A stretch of DNA of 22,173 bases from LMEP-6097 sp049314535 (GCA_049314535.1 JBMOEX010000031.1:1-22173); one strand, 5' to 3'; numbered from the stretch's first letter, positions 7,605 to 14,645 are shown. Notes: generated by a model from the letters alone, not told the origin. A program made the numbers and translations.

Positions 7605-8564
7605 TTATCCCCTTCTCGTTTTATGTTCAAGACGAATCTTCTCGATTATATTCTTAATCTCTTCAGGACTAGGTCCCTTAGCCTCATCTTGATCCTCTGC
7701 ACCATGCTCTACGAACGAACCATCAACTATCTTGAAACTAGAGCTTTCCCAAGGTGTATTAGAAGGAGCTCTAAGTAAATCTTCTTCCGTTAAATTCTTA
7801 CCTAAAGCAAAAACTGAACTTACATCTTCTGACTGAGAATCACTATTTAAACTAGAAATATTTTTAGACCTCACCGCAGGTAACTTACCTAAGCGCCTCT
7901 TCTTAACTTTAATCTTCGCAGCTTCTTTGATGTAGCTCGGTATGACAATAGGGGCTGAACCTGGTTTAGATTTTATGGCTACTGGAGTTTCAATAATTTC
8001 AATATCAGGATCTTCTATTAAGCCACTTTCATCAATATCTTCTTCCTTCGCACCCTTCACTGTCTTTTTCTTAGCCGTTGAAGATTCTGCTTTAGTAATG
8101 GCCACAACTTTAGCTGATGAATTAATAGGTTTTTTCTTATCAGCAGGCTTTTTCTCTAACTTGACTGTCTTCGCTTTTGCTTCTATTACTACTGGTTGCG
8201 CTATTTTTTTATTTTTAGTTTCTGGAGTTTTCTTCGCCTTTGTAGACTTAGATTCTTCTACCTTAGTTGCCTTGGGCTTAACTACCACCACTTCTTTTGT
8301 GGTTTTACTAGTAGGTTTCGGCGCCTGAGATGCAGGCTTCGCAGCTTTAGATGCAGGCTTCGCAGCTTTAGATGTAGGCTTCACTGCTTTAGTAGCAGGC
8401 TTCACAGCCTTAGAAGATTTCTCTTCCAATTCATTTTGAATTTTCCTTTTCAGGGAATATAATCTCTTTCTTTCAAGCTCACAATCACGGCAAGAACTAG
8501 GTCTATAGGAGATTTTATTTTTTGCGGTCAATTTGACACCGCAGACTGTACAGTAATTAGGCAT
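7605..8564 (-). CDS. Zinc-ribbon protein with histone H1-like Lys/Ala/Pro tail
   Basis: A 319-aa protein. The N-terminus has two CxxC knuckles (C5-C8 and C25-C28) that would bind one zinc ion. A basic helix follows (ELERKRLYSLKRK), then about 130 residues of Lys/Ala/Pro/Thr-rich low complexity with heptad-like units (KPTSKAA, KPASKAA). The C-terminal third is more acidic. The basic part resembles histone H1/HC1-like bacterial DNA-binding tails, while the ribbon suggests nucleic-acid or protein binding. It is the first gene of the secretin operon and ends 1 bp before the secretin start. A TAATAT on the minus strand (8578-8573) implies a leader of only about 2 nt. Function is unknown, and the link to secretion is positional. 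Confidence 0.75.
   Translation of the reverse strand: MPNYCTVCGVKLTAKNKISYRPSSCRDCELERKRLYSLKRKIQNELEEKSSKAVKPATKAVKPTSKAAKPASKAAKPASQAPKPTSKTTKEVVVVKPKATKVEESKSTKAKKTPETKNKKIAQPVVIEAKAKTVKLEKKPADKKKPINSSAKVVAITKAESSTAKKKTVKGAKEEDIDESGLIEDPDIEIIETPVAIKSKPGSAPIVIPSYIKEAAKIKVKKRRLGKLPAVRSKNISSLNSDSQSEDVSSVFALGKNLTEEDLLRAPSNTPWESSSFKIVDGSFVEHGAEDQDEAKGPSPEEIKNIIEKIRLEHKTRRG
8316..8420 (-). repeat. 21-bp in-frame tandem repeats
   Basis: About five 21-bp units of the type GCAGGCTTCGCAGCTTTAGA (plus strand) encode the 7-residue K-P-x-S/T-K-A-A units of the zinc-ribbon protein. The central copies are nearly identical, so recent slippage is likely and the length may vary between strains. Confidence 0.7.
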
Positions 8565-8586
8565 ACGATTCTATATTACAAGTAAA

Positions 8587-8600
8587 TGGCCCAATGGCCA
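8587..8600. promoter_or_regulatory. Short dyad in divergent promoter region
   Basis: TGGCC-CAAT-GGCCA is a perfect 5-bp dyad in the 60-bp gap between the divergent zinc-ribbon and YkgJ-type genes. It is a possible operator; no regulator can be named. Confidence 0.25.
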
Positions 8601-8624
8601 AGTTTATGAGGAATAATATATTAT

Positions 8625-9998
8625 ATGGAATCACTAGATCTCATCAAAGCAGAAAATTCTGGATGCCAGAGTTTCGATAGAAATAAGTTCAAAGACTACC
8701 ATCAGATCTGCATTGAAGAAGATAAAAGATACAGGCATCAGTATTCTTCAGTGTTCAGAAGTTTTTTACAATTACTTGCTTTTGAAAAATTTGAAGAGTT
8801 TGAATTGAAAATTCAAGAAAGACCAGATTTACTTGCAGAAAAAGAAATTAAAGCTTTGCAGTCTTTCGTATTACTTTTATCAGATAAATCGCTTACAGAG
8901 AATCATTTCTTCTCTAAATCCACAAGTAATTTTACTAAGAAACGCCTCTCTCAGGGCATGGCCAAAGCAGTCACAAGCATTTTCAGCTTACTTAAAAATA
9001 TACGTTTTTCTGAAAAGACACAGAGTAAATTAGAATCTCTAAACCTGTTTTCACTAAAAGAGCTAATCCCCGACATAGTTTTCTACTATGCTGAATATAT
9101 ATTAAAAGAAAATATTGAAGAGAGCTTTGATCTCACTGAACAGGAATTACTAAATTTTAAATTTATAGATTTTTGTGAAGGTATAGAGAATATTGAAGAA
9201 AGACAAAACGCTGAAAAGATAAGGCTGCTTGCTTTCTTCTACAGAAAGAAGAAAAATGAAGCTCTTGCAGAACAATACCTGCTTGAATATAGAAAAGCTA
9301 TGCCCGCAGACATAGTTACCACACTGCCTCCAGAAATTCATACAGTAAAGAATGCGAGAACTTTTCCATCTAAACTAGTTCTAGAAAACTGGAATGAAAT
9401 CTTAAATGACTGTGATGAAGCGCAGGATAAAGTGATTGAATATACAGGTATTTATAAAGACACCTGTGGATATCATAAGTGTGAAGATTGCTGTAACTAC
9501 ACCTCACCACATATGAGCCTTACTGAGTATAAATTCCTGCTCAACTGGATTAAAGAAAATAATTATCCGATAGCTGGAGTTATAGAAAAAGCGAAAGCCA
9601 TTCAGGAAGAACATAAAAAGCTCTTCGGTGAGTCAATGCCAATCATAGACACAACAATTCTTGAAAATAAAGAGAAGGGGCTAGAAAATCCTTTCAATTA
9701 TAAATATTCCTGCCCTTTTCTTGTCGAAGGTAGATGCTCTATCTATCATGCTAGACCCCTTCTTTGTCGAGGGTTTGGGCTTTCTAGTGATGATGCCGTC
9801 GCAGTTAAAACCTGTAATTTTTACTTAAGCCAGTATGTCCATAACTGTTCTCGTGATAACGATCGTTATGTTTATGATCTAAGACCAGTTCAAGCCATGG
9901 CTAAAGCTAGTGACAGAAAGCTAAGCCAAGAAATATTTAATCAGGAGCAAGAGCTTAAGGGGACTATAGTTGCTTGGCTAGCCTCAGACCAACTCTAA
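8625..9998 (+). CDS. YkgJ-family cysteine-cluster protein with long helical N-terminus
   Basis: A 457-aa protein. The C-terminal part carries the YkgJ/CxxCxxCC signature: C281-x4-C286-x2-C289-C290, then C363-PFLVEGR-C371-SIYHARPLL-C381-RGFG and C397. This family is thought to bind a metal or Fe-S cluster, with unknown biochemical role. The first 280 residues are helical and charged and are absent from typical members of 100-250 aa, so this is a fused or extended form. No signal peptide is visible. The gene converges on the methyltransferase gene with a 15-bp overlap of their ends. The ATG follows an AT-rich stretch with a GAGGA that is somewhat far away. Confidence 0.8.
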   Translation: MESLDLIKAENSGCQSFDRNKFKDYHQICIEEDKRYRHQYSSVFRSFLQLLAFEKFEEFELKIQERPDLLAEKEIKALQSFVLLLSDKSLTENHFFSKSTSNFTKKRLSQGMAKAVTSIFSLLKNIRFSEKTQSKLESLNLFSLKELIPDIVFYYAEYILKENIEESFDLTEQELLNFKFIDFCEGIENIEERQNAEKIRLLAFFYRKKKNEALAEQYLLEYRKAMPADIVTTLPPEIHTVKNARTFPSKLVLENWNEILNDCDEAQDKVIEYTGIYKDTCGYHKCEDCCNYTSPHMSLTEYKFLLNWIKENNYPIAGVIEKAKAIQEEHKKLFGESMPIIDTTILENKEKGLENPFNYKYSCPFLVEGRCSIYHARPLLCRGFGLSSDDAVAVKTCNFYLSQYVHNCSRDNDRYVYDLRPVQAMAKASDRKLSQEIFNQEQELKGTIVAWLASDQL

Positions 9999-10688
9999 AA
10001 CTACTACTCGACTGCCATTATCCACTACCGTATAATTAAGCTGCTTAAAACCCGCTTCTGTAAATAACTTCGCTAAGTCCTCATCTGAATAGTTCCTAAG
10101 ATACATGCCCTTCCGCATAGGATCTAAATATTGACGTGTACCATCATCGAAGCATATAAACTCACCCTTATTACTAGTCGCCACCATATCAAAAACACCA
10201 TAAATATATGCTTTAGGCTTTAAATGCTTTTGTAAATTAGCTAATAATTGAGCGGCACTGGCTAAATCAAAATGCTCAAGGCAAGCATTCATGATTACAC
10301 AATCAAAGTCCTTCTCGGCTAGCTGCATATCCAGTATATCCGCACAATAAAATTCCACATCTAGAGACCGCTGCACAACTCCATTTTCTGCGTTTTCGTC
10401 GTCCTCATCTACATTCACTGCGTTTCCCTTCTTCGCAAGCTTAATCGCTGCCTCTGAAGTATCCACACCACGCACTTTAAAACCAGCCTCCGCTAACATA
10501 AAAGATAACCAACCAGAACCACAGGCTAAATCAAGAATTTTGGTTATCGGATATTTTTTTAAATCTGGAATTATATTTTTTATATACTCAAGATTGGGCG
10601 GAGTGTGTACAGCCTTAGTGACCCTTTGCCATGCAGCCTCCCAAAATTCGAGGTTCATTTTATAATTTTCTAAATTAACTTGAAGCAT
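9984..10688 (-). CDS. Class I SAM-dependent methyltransferase
   Basis: A 234-aa soluble Rossmann-fold methyltransferase. Motif I is ILDLACGSGWLS (D53, G57, G59), the acidic residue ending strand 2 is D76 in GVDTSEAA, and the strand 4 region reads DCVIMNACLEHFD. An acidic insert (VDEDDENAEN, about 93-102) lies between strands 2 and 3. The order of motifs resembles UbiG/small-molecule O-methyltransferases, but the substrate cannot be read from sequence. It is divergent from rodA with only 44 bp between start codons, and its TATAGT -10 ends 6 nt before the ATG. Confidence 0.85.
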   Translation of the reverse strand: MLQVNLENYKMNLEFWEAAWQRVTKAVHTPPNLEYIKNIIPDLKKYPITKILDLACGSGWLSFMLAEAGFKVRGVDTSEAAIKLAKKGNAVNVDEDDENAENGVVQRSLDVEFYCADILDMQLAEKDFDCVIMNACLEHFDLASAAQLLANLQKHLKPKAYIYGVFDMVATSNKGEFICFDDGTRQYLDPMRKGMYLRNYSDEDLAKLFTEAGFKQLNYTVVDNGSRVVVLELV

Positions 10689-10694
10689 AATGGA

Positions 10695-10700
10695 ACTATA
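10695..10700 (-). promoter_or_regulatory. -10 element of the methyltransferase gene
   Basis: TATAGT on the minus strand ends 6 nt before the ATG at 10688, placing the predicted +1 on the start codon. No Shine-Dalgarno sequence is present, so a leaderless transcript is likely. Confidence 0.45.
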
Positions 10701-10717
10701 TCTGAATAATGCTAGAT

Positions 10718-10726
10718 TGTAATAAT
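10718..10726 (+). promoter_or_regulatory. Extended -10 of rodA
   Basis: TG-T-AATAAT ends 6 nt before the TTG start codon at 10733, and no Shine-Dalgarno sequence is visible. This suggests a leaderless mRNA starting at TTG, which is unusual because leaderless genes usually start with ATG or GTG. Confidence 0.4.
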
Positions 10727-10732
10727 TAGACC

Positions 10733-11986
10733 TTGAGACTCCTTGATAGACTATTAATTATAAACATCAGCCTAATCCTTGTATTTGGCTTAACTGCTCT
10801 TTCTAGTTCTGCTGGAGGTAAATTTTTCTTAAAACAGTTAATTTATATTCCGATTAGTTTAATCGTCGTTTATTTTACTTATAATTTTTGCTCCCTTGAA
10901 TTTTATAAACGCAGTGCAAATCTAATCTATTGGCTTAACATAGGTCTTTTAATCATACTTAAATTCTTTGGAACTACTCAACTCGGCTCACAGAGATGGT
11001 TGATGATAGGCCCAGTTAGTGTTCAGCCAAGTGAACTTGCAAAAATCTGTCTCATTATATTCTTAGCAAAAATCCTTTCACAGAAAGAAATTCGTACTTA
11101 TTTTGATATAGTAAAAGTCTTTGCTTATATTGCCTTACCGTCATTATTAGTATTAATTCAACCAGATCTTGGTACTACACTCGTTTACATAGCTATAACT
11201 TTTGGTATGCTTTTTTGGGCTGGAGCTAAATTAATTCAGCTTTTGACTATTTGCTCGCCCATCATATGTGCGATATGTTCATCACTCGGCTATAAAATTA
11301 TTGATTATCATAATACCTATATCGATCTAGTCGTAACAGTTCCAGCTTTAATTTTTCTGATATTTTTTACCGTCTTAATAATTTTCCATTATAAAGTCTG
11401 GTCATCACCCTCTAAGACTCTAGTAACCATGATGTTACTCTTTGTTGAATTTCTGGCGATTTTATACAGACCATCGATCTGGGGACTGTTAAAGGATTAT
11501 CAACAGAAAAGATTAACGATATTCCTTGACCCTTACTCAGACCCGCTTGGTGCAGGTTATCATATTATTCAAAGCCTCTATGCCATCGGTAACGGTGGAT
11601 TTATCGGTACTGGACTAAGATCTGGAGATTTATCTCAGGGCAGTTTCGTGCCAGAACAGCATACTGACTTTATTTTCTCACTAGTCGGTGAAGAACTTGG
11701 TTTTATTGGTACTGGCTGTGTAATTTTTCTTTATGCTCTACTCTGTATTCAGATTATTATGAGAGCCCGAAATTCCGATAATAAATTCCACTCACTGTTA
11801 GCCATCGGCATTTTCTCAATGTTTATTTTTCATATCTTTGTTAACATCGGCATGAATTTAAGCCTTATGCCAATTACTGGTGTACCACTGCCTTTCCTTA
11901 GTTATGGTGGAACTTCACTTTTGGTGAATACTTTCCTCATGTCGCTGGTGGCTAAGGTTTATTCTGAAAACCAAAAAGGGGTTTAG
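10733..11986 (+). CDS. rodA: RodA, SEDS-family peptidoglycan glycosyltransferase
   Basis: A 417-aa polytopic inner-membrane protein with about ten transmembrane helices. RodA polymerises lipid II into glycan strands for side-wall elongation together with a class B PBP (PBP2) and MreB. SEDS signatures are QPDLGTTLVY, PYSDPLGAGYHIIQS, the catalytic loop PEQHTDFIFSLVGEELG (D312) and PLPFLSYGGTSLL near the C-terminus. The length and the early QPDLGTTL motif favour RodA over FtsW. The start is TTG because the frame has no upstream ATG and the protein begins with the usual short basic end before helix 1. No mreC/mreD/pbp2 genes are in view. The stop codon touches a 21-bp inverted repeat. Confidence 0.93.
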   Translation: MRLLDRLLIINISLILVFGLTALSSSAGGKFFLKQLIYIPISLIVVYFTYNFCSLEFYKRSANLIYWLNIGLLIILKFFGTTQLGSQRWLMIGPVSVQPSELAKICLIIFLAKILSQKEIRTYFDIVKVFAYIALPSLLVLIQPDLGTTLVYIAITFGMLFWAGAKLIQLLTICSPIICAICSSLGYKIIDYHNTYIDLVVTVPALIFLIFFTVLIIFHYKVWSSPSKTLVTMMLLFVEFLAILYRPSIWGLLKDYQQKRLTIFLDPYSDPLGAGYHIIQSLYAIGNGGFIGTGLRSGDLSQGSFVPEQHTDFIFSLVGEELGFIGTGCVIFLYALLCIQIIMRARNSDNKFHSLLAIGIFSMFIFHIFVNIGMNLSLMPITGVPLPFLSYGGTSLLVNTFLMSLVAKVYSENQKGV

Positions 11987-12073
11987 CAGGGTAGTTTATG
12001 TACCTTGTTTCACTCGCCCCACACTGCGTGCGGGTCCCCATGCTCGTTCTCCAAGGTACATAAACTACCCTGC
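11986..12073. repeat. Large perfect inverted repeat (MITE-like hairpin)
   Basis: The arms 11986-12006 and 12053-12073 are exact 21-bp reverse complements (left arm starts GCAGGGTAGTTTATGTACCT). The 46-nt loop is far more GC-rich than the surroundings and holds an inner stem at 12018-12034 (CCCACAC/GTGCGGG with one mismatch). The left arm begins at the last base of the rodA stop codon. There is no T-run after it, so it is not a standard terminator. It could be a miniature inverted-repeat element or a structured RNA; the GC-rich stretch continues to about 12115. Confidence 0.75.
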
Positions 12074-12133
12074 GTCCGTTGGGGGGAGAAAGAGGAGGGC
12101 TACCGTGCTCAAAGAAACAAGGAGAATATTTTC

Positions 12134-12484
12134 ATGGTTAGAAAAAAAACTGAGCTAGAGTTAAAAGAACTGATCGATAAAGTCATCTCCTCTGTAACTG
12201 AGGGTTTTAATGTTGATGAAATTATTCTTTTTGGTTCTTACGCTAAGGGAACAGAGAACGAGCTTAGCGACGTTGATATAGCAGTTATTTCTCCAGACCT
12301 TGAAATTAATAAATCGGTCTGTTCAAACGCTTTAAGAATCAAGAAACAAGTTAAACTTTTTGAACCTTACCTGCAACTTTTAGCTTTTCCGTCGCAAACT
12401 TATTACTCCGAGGATTTTATAGATCCAGATTTCATTCGAGAGATCAAGAGAACGGGGAAGACCGTTTACCCAACGACGAGTTAG
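12134..12484 (+). CDS. MNT-type nucleotidyltransferase
   Basis: A 116-aa minimal nucleotidyltransferase with the Pol-beta superfamily signature GSYAKGTENELSDVDIAV (G34-S35, metal-binding D46 and D48). MNT proteins commonly act as antitoxins that AMPylate HEPN toxins, but no HEPN gene follows. The ATG at 12134 is chosen because AAGGAGAA lies at good spacing before it. The same frame extends upstream to 12005, but that part runs through the GC-rich hairpin and is not protein-like. Unlike several neighbours, the gene has a strong Shine-Dalgarno sequence, consistent with transfer. It may be the orphan half of a lost toxin-antitoxin pair. Confidence 0.8.
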   Translation: MVRKKTELELKELIDKVISSVTEGFNVDEIILFGSYAKGTENELSDVDIAVISPDLEINKSVCSNALRIKKQVKLFEPYLQLLAFPSQTYYSEDFIDPDFIREIKRTGKTVYPTTS

Positions 12485-12493
12485 TATAGCTGA

Positions 12494-12513
12494 TGATTTT
12501 TGAAAATAAATTT
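12494..12513 (+). repeat. Direct repeat copy 1, upstream of tRNA-Trp
   Basis: TGATTTTTGAAAATAAATTT occurs identically at 14646-14665, upstream of the last tRNA-end copy. The pair brackets the tRNA, the KAP remnant and the Sel1 gene, which suggests that this upstream flank was duplicated during rearrangement. Confidence 0.7.
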
Positions 12514-12598
12514 ATCTTTTATCCTAAATATTTACTTAATAACCCTATGCTATATTTACTTAAGTAATTTCCTGTTTTCTAAGCATGGCTTATTTTCT

Positions 12599-12674
12599 GC
12601 GCCTTTAGTTCAGTTGGTAGAACGTTGGTCTCCAAAACCAAATGTCGAGGGTTCAAGTCCTTCAGGGCGCGCCA
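12599..12674 (+). tRNA. tRNA-Trp (CCA anticodon)
   Basis: A 76-nt cloverleaf that can be folded completely. The acceptor stem is GCGCCTT/AGGGCGC with one G-T pair, the D stem GTTC/GAAC, the anticodon stem TTGGT/ACCAA with loop CTCCAAA (anticodon CCA), the T stem GAGGG/CCTTC with loop TTCAAGT, then discriminator G and an encoded CCA end. tRNA-Trp next to secE-nusG is a common bacterial arrangement; here about 2.1 kb of inserted DNA separates them. Confidence 0.95.
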
Positions 12675-12888
12675 CTTTCATTTCTATTTACAGTATAATT
12701 ACGGACTTGAACCCGAGGGTTGATTTTTTGTAGCGACCTTGAAGGTCGCGTTCAGGGCGCGCCACTTTCATTTCTATTTACAGTATAATTACGGACTTGA
12801 ACCCGAGGGTTGATTTTTTGTAGCGACCTTGAAGGTCGCGTTCAGGGCGCGCCACTTTCATTTCTATTTACAGTATGATTACGGACTT
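12661..12888 (+). repeat. 90-bp tandem repeats made from the tRNA-Trp 3' end
   Basis: Two exact 90-bp units (12661-12750, 12751-12840) and a 48-bp partial third (12841-12888, one change at the A/G of CAGTATAATT). Each starts with TTCAGGGCGCGCCACTTTCA, the last 14 nt of the tRNA plus flank, so the first copy is part of the tRNA gene. Each full unit also carries GGACTTGAACCC (12703-12714, 12793-12804), the reverse complement of the tRNA T-arm at 12649-12660. A small AACCCGAGGGTT stem with a T-run and a GCGACCTT-G-AAGGTCGC palindrome complete the unit. Confidence 0.9.
12733..12749. repeat. GCGACCTT palindrome (three copies)
   Basis: GCGACCTT-G-AAGGTCGC is an 8-bp-arm dyad found at 12733-12749, 12823-12839 and 14677-14693, each time directly followed by G and the tRNA-end sequence TTCAGGGCGCGCCAC. 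It may be a small repetitive palindrome or a recombinase arm site next to the att-like core. Confidence 0.7.
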
Positions 12889-12920
12889 TTAAGGGGGCAT
12901 TTTTCCTCAAGTAACTCGTC

Positions 12921-13620
12921 TTAACTCTTTTGGGGATTTTGTATCTTTGCCGAAATATTTATCGTAGTGTGCGGTGTGGCAGAGGAAACCGTTTTTGTTT
13001 GCAAATTTTTCCAAGCGTAGACCGATAATTGAGCTAATCTGTCACTTAGAATATTCCGCCCAAAGATTGCGTCCAGTAATTCATTAAGTTTTATTTTGCT
13101 AAATTCTTGTACACAGTTATCTAGTATGTGCTTTTGTCCTTGTGCCGTACCAGTAGAACAAAGATTATAGAGCTCATGGTGAAAGGTTCTTGGCTGAATT
13201 AAAAATCCTGAATCTTTAAAATAAAATCTATCATAAACATCTGGATACTTAGTTTTCATAATCTCTAAGAGAAACTGAAAATAAACTTTATATTTTTTAT
13301 TCTCCGAGAGTGTATTCTGTGCAAACTCCTTTTCCCAATCCTTTCTAATCGTATTTATACTAATGAGGAAATTATTAATCAAGCGCTTTAAATCTCTGAT
13401 AGTGAGAATGTGTGCATCGGAAATACGCTTGAAATTTGTACTTTCTTCTTCTAGATTGCTTTCTAAGTTCTTTTTTAAAATTTCTAAAATCTCATATTCA
13501 TATTAATTTAAAAACTTCTAAAATCTTTTTAGCATCTAGCCTGTCTAAGTCATCAATAAAAATATAAATTTGTTCGCCATGTTTTTCTAGAGATCTTCAG
13601 ATAGTAGCTAATAATTTATT
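12921..13620 (-). pseudogene. Decayed KAP-family P-loop NTPase
   Basis: One frame (13620 to about 13501) reads LKNKLLATI, a TGA at 13599-13597, then RSLEKHGEQ, IYIFIDDLDRLD and AKKILEVFKLI before TGA at 13500-13498. IDDLDRLD is the Walker B hallmark of KAP NTPases. A different frame is open from 13502 to 12921 and reads IRDLKRLINNF... and YPDVYDRFYF, matching the region after the NTPase core. The Walker A segment and about 100 residues between the two pieces are missing. Intact KAP proteins are large membrane-associated or defence-related NTPases. The stops, frame change and deletion indicate a dead gene; the 153-aa piece from TTG 13382 could still be expressed. Confidence 0.65.
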
Positions 13621-13736
13621 TTTGAGTTTAGAGTTTTGTTACCTAGCTCCATTGGATACTCACCATCTGCTCCACAAAATACTGTAGGCTGATTGAGTAG
13701 TGATAACAGAAGAAGAATACTTAGTAAATTATTGGC

Positions 13737-13742
13737 TATAAT
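13737..13742 (+). promoter_or_regulatory. -10 of the Sel1-repeat gene
   Basis: A perfect TATAAT 13 nt before the ATG predicts a leader of about 6 nt without a Shine-Dalgarno sequence. No clear -35 is visible. Confidence 0.4.
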
Positions 13743-13755
13743 CTGATTATCCATC

Positions 13756-14622
13756 ATGAAAATTTTAAGCTGTCTATTGATCTTATGTATTTTTGTTAAC
13801 ACTCCATGCTCTAAGGCTACTGATCCTGTGGTGGAATTTGCAAGCAAGGCTCAGGCAGCTTATTCTAAAAAAAACTATGAGGAAGCTTTTGAATATTACA
13901 AGAAAGCTGCTGATCTCGGTGATGCTAAAGCGATGTGTGGTCTTGGAGTTTTGTATCACTCTGGTGAAGGTGTAATTAAGGATTATAAAGAAGCTATTAA
14001 ATGGTATAAGAAAGCTGCTGAACTAGGATCGGCTCAGGCAATGTTTGGCTTAGGGATTATCTATGCTAACGGTGGTTTAGGTGTAACTAAAGATTATAAA
14101 GAAGCTGTTAAATGGCATCAGAAAGCTGCTGAACTAGGCATCGCTGATTCAATGTATAACCTTGGCTTTATGTATGCTCATGGTGAAGGTGTATCTCAAG
14201 ATTATACGGAAGCTATCAAATGGTATAAGAAGGCTGCTAATTTAGGAAATTTCAAAGCAATGTACAACCTTGGCTCTATGTATGCTAGTGGTGAAGGCGT
14301 ATCTCAAGATTATACAGAAGCTCTTAAATGGTATAGAGATGGAGCTGAATCGGGTGATTCTAATGCAATGTGTAATCTCGGGGTTCTGTATTATTTAGGT
14401 GTAGGCGTAACTAAAGATTACGCAGAAGCTATTAAATGGTACAAGAAAGCTGCTGAACTAGGAAATGCAGATGGAATGTTTGGATTGGGGATTATTTATC
14501 TCAAAGGAGCAGGCGTAACGAAAAACCCTCAGGAAGCTAAATATTGGATAAAAAAAGCTTACGATGCTGGTCATGAAAAAGCTAAAGACACTTGGAATCG
14601 TTTGAAGATGTGGGAGTATTAA
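13756..14622 (+). CDS. Exported Sel1-repeat protein
   Basis: A 288-aa protein with an N-terminal signal peptide (MKILSCLLILCIFVNTPC, cleavage near SKA-T at about 21-22; the Cys lacks a normal lipobox). From about residue 30 it consists of seven Sel1-like repeats of about 36 residues (KDYKEAIKWYKKAAELGSAQ, with AMFGLGxxYxxGxGV), forming an alpha-solenoid that binds protein partners. The corresponding 108-nt DNA units are very similar (copies of GAAGCTATTAAATGGTATAA), so the array expanded recently. It lies between the tRNA-end repeats. In other bacteria such proteins act in host interaction, signalling or envelope assembly; the partner here is unknown. Confidence 0.85.
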   Translation: MKILSCLLILCIFVNTPCSKATDPVVEFASKAQAAYSKKNYEEAFEYYKKAADLGDAKAMCGLGVLYHSGEGVIKDYKEAIKWYKKAAELGSAQAMFGLGIIYANGGLGVTKDYKEAVKWHQKAAELGIADSMYNLGFMYAHGEGVSQDYTEAIKWYKKAANLGNFKAMYNLGSMYASGEGVSQDYTEALKWYRDGAESGDSNAMCNLGVLYYLGVGVTKDYAEAIKWYKKAAELGNADGMFGLGIIYLKGAGVTKNPQEAKYWIKKAYDAGHEKAKDTWNRLKMWEY

Positions 14623-14645
14623 TTAAGGTACGTATCTCCTGCTGC

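Noticed and set aside
8316..8420. Regular short repeats considered as a CRISPR array
   Set aside because: The 21-bp units are contiguous and in frame with a coding repeat; there are no spacers.
7942..8462. Two plus-strand frames opposite the zinc-ribbon gene
   Set aside because: They are mirror frames of the low-complexity Lys/Ala/Pro repeats (Ser/Phe/Arg-rich) with no start signals.
11986..12073. rodA intrinsic terminator
   Set aside because: The stem is far longer than typical terminators and is followed by GTCCGTTGGGGGG rather than a U-tract.
12005..12133. 43-codon N-terminal extension of the nucleotidyltransferase
   Set aside because: It lies in the GC-rich hairpin, is Cys/Pro/Gly-rich without a fold, and the ATG at 12134 has a proper Shine-Dalgarno sequence.
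12500..12733. 77-codon open frame across the tRNA-Trp gene
   Set aside because: It reads through a perfect tRNA cloverleaf and its repeats; the protein has no family-like features.
12661..12888. 90-bp units considered as a CRISPR or VNTR minisatellite
   Set aside because: Repeats are directly adjacent and begin with tRNA sequence, so a tRNA-derived tandem duplication fits better than CRISPR.
13608..13847. Minus-strand frame over the start of the Sel1 gene
   Set aside because: It is antisense to the signal peptide and first Sel1 repeat and does not continue the KAP remnant frame.
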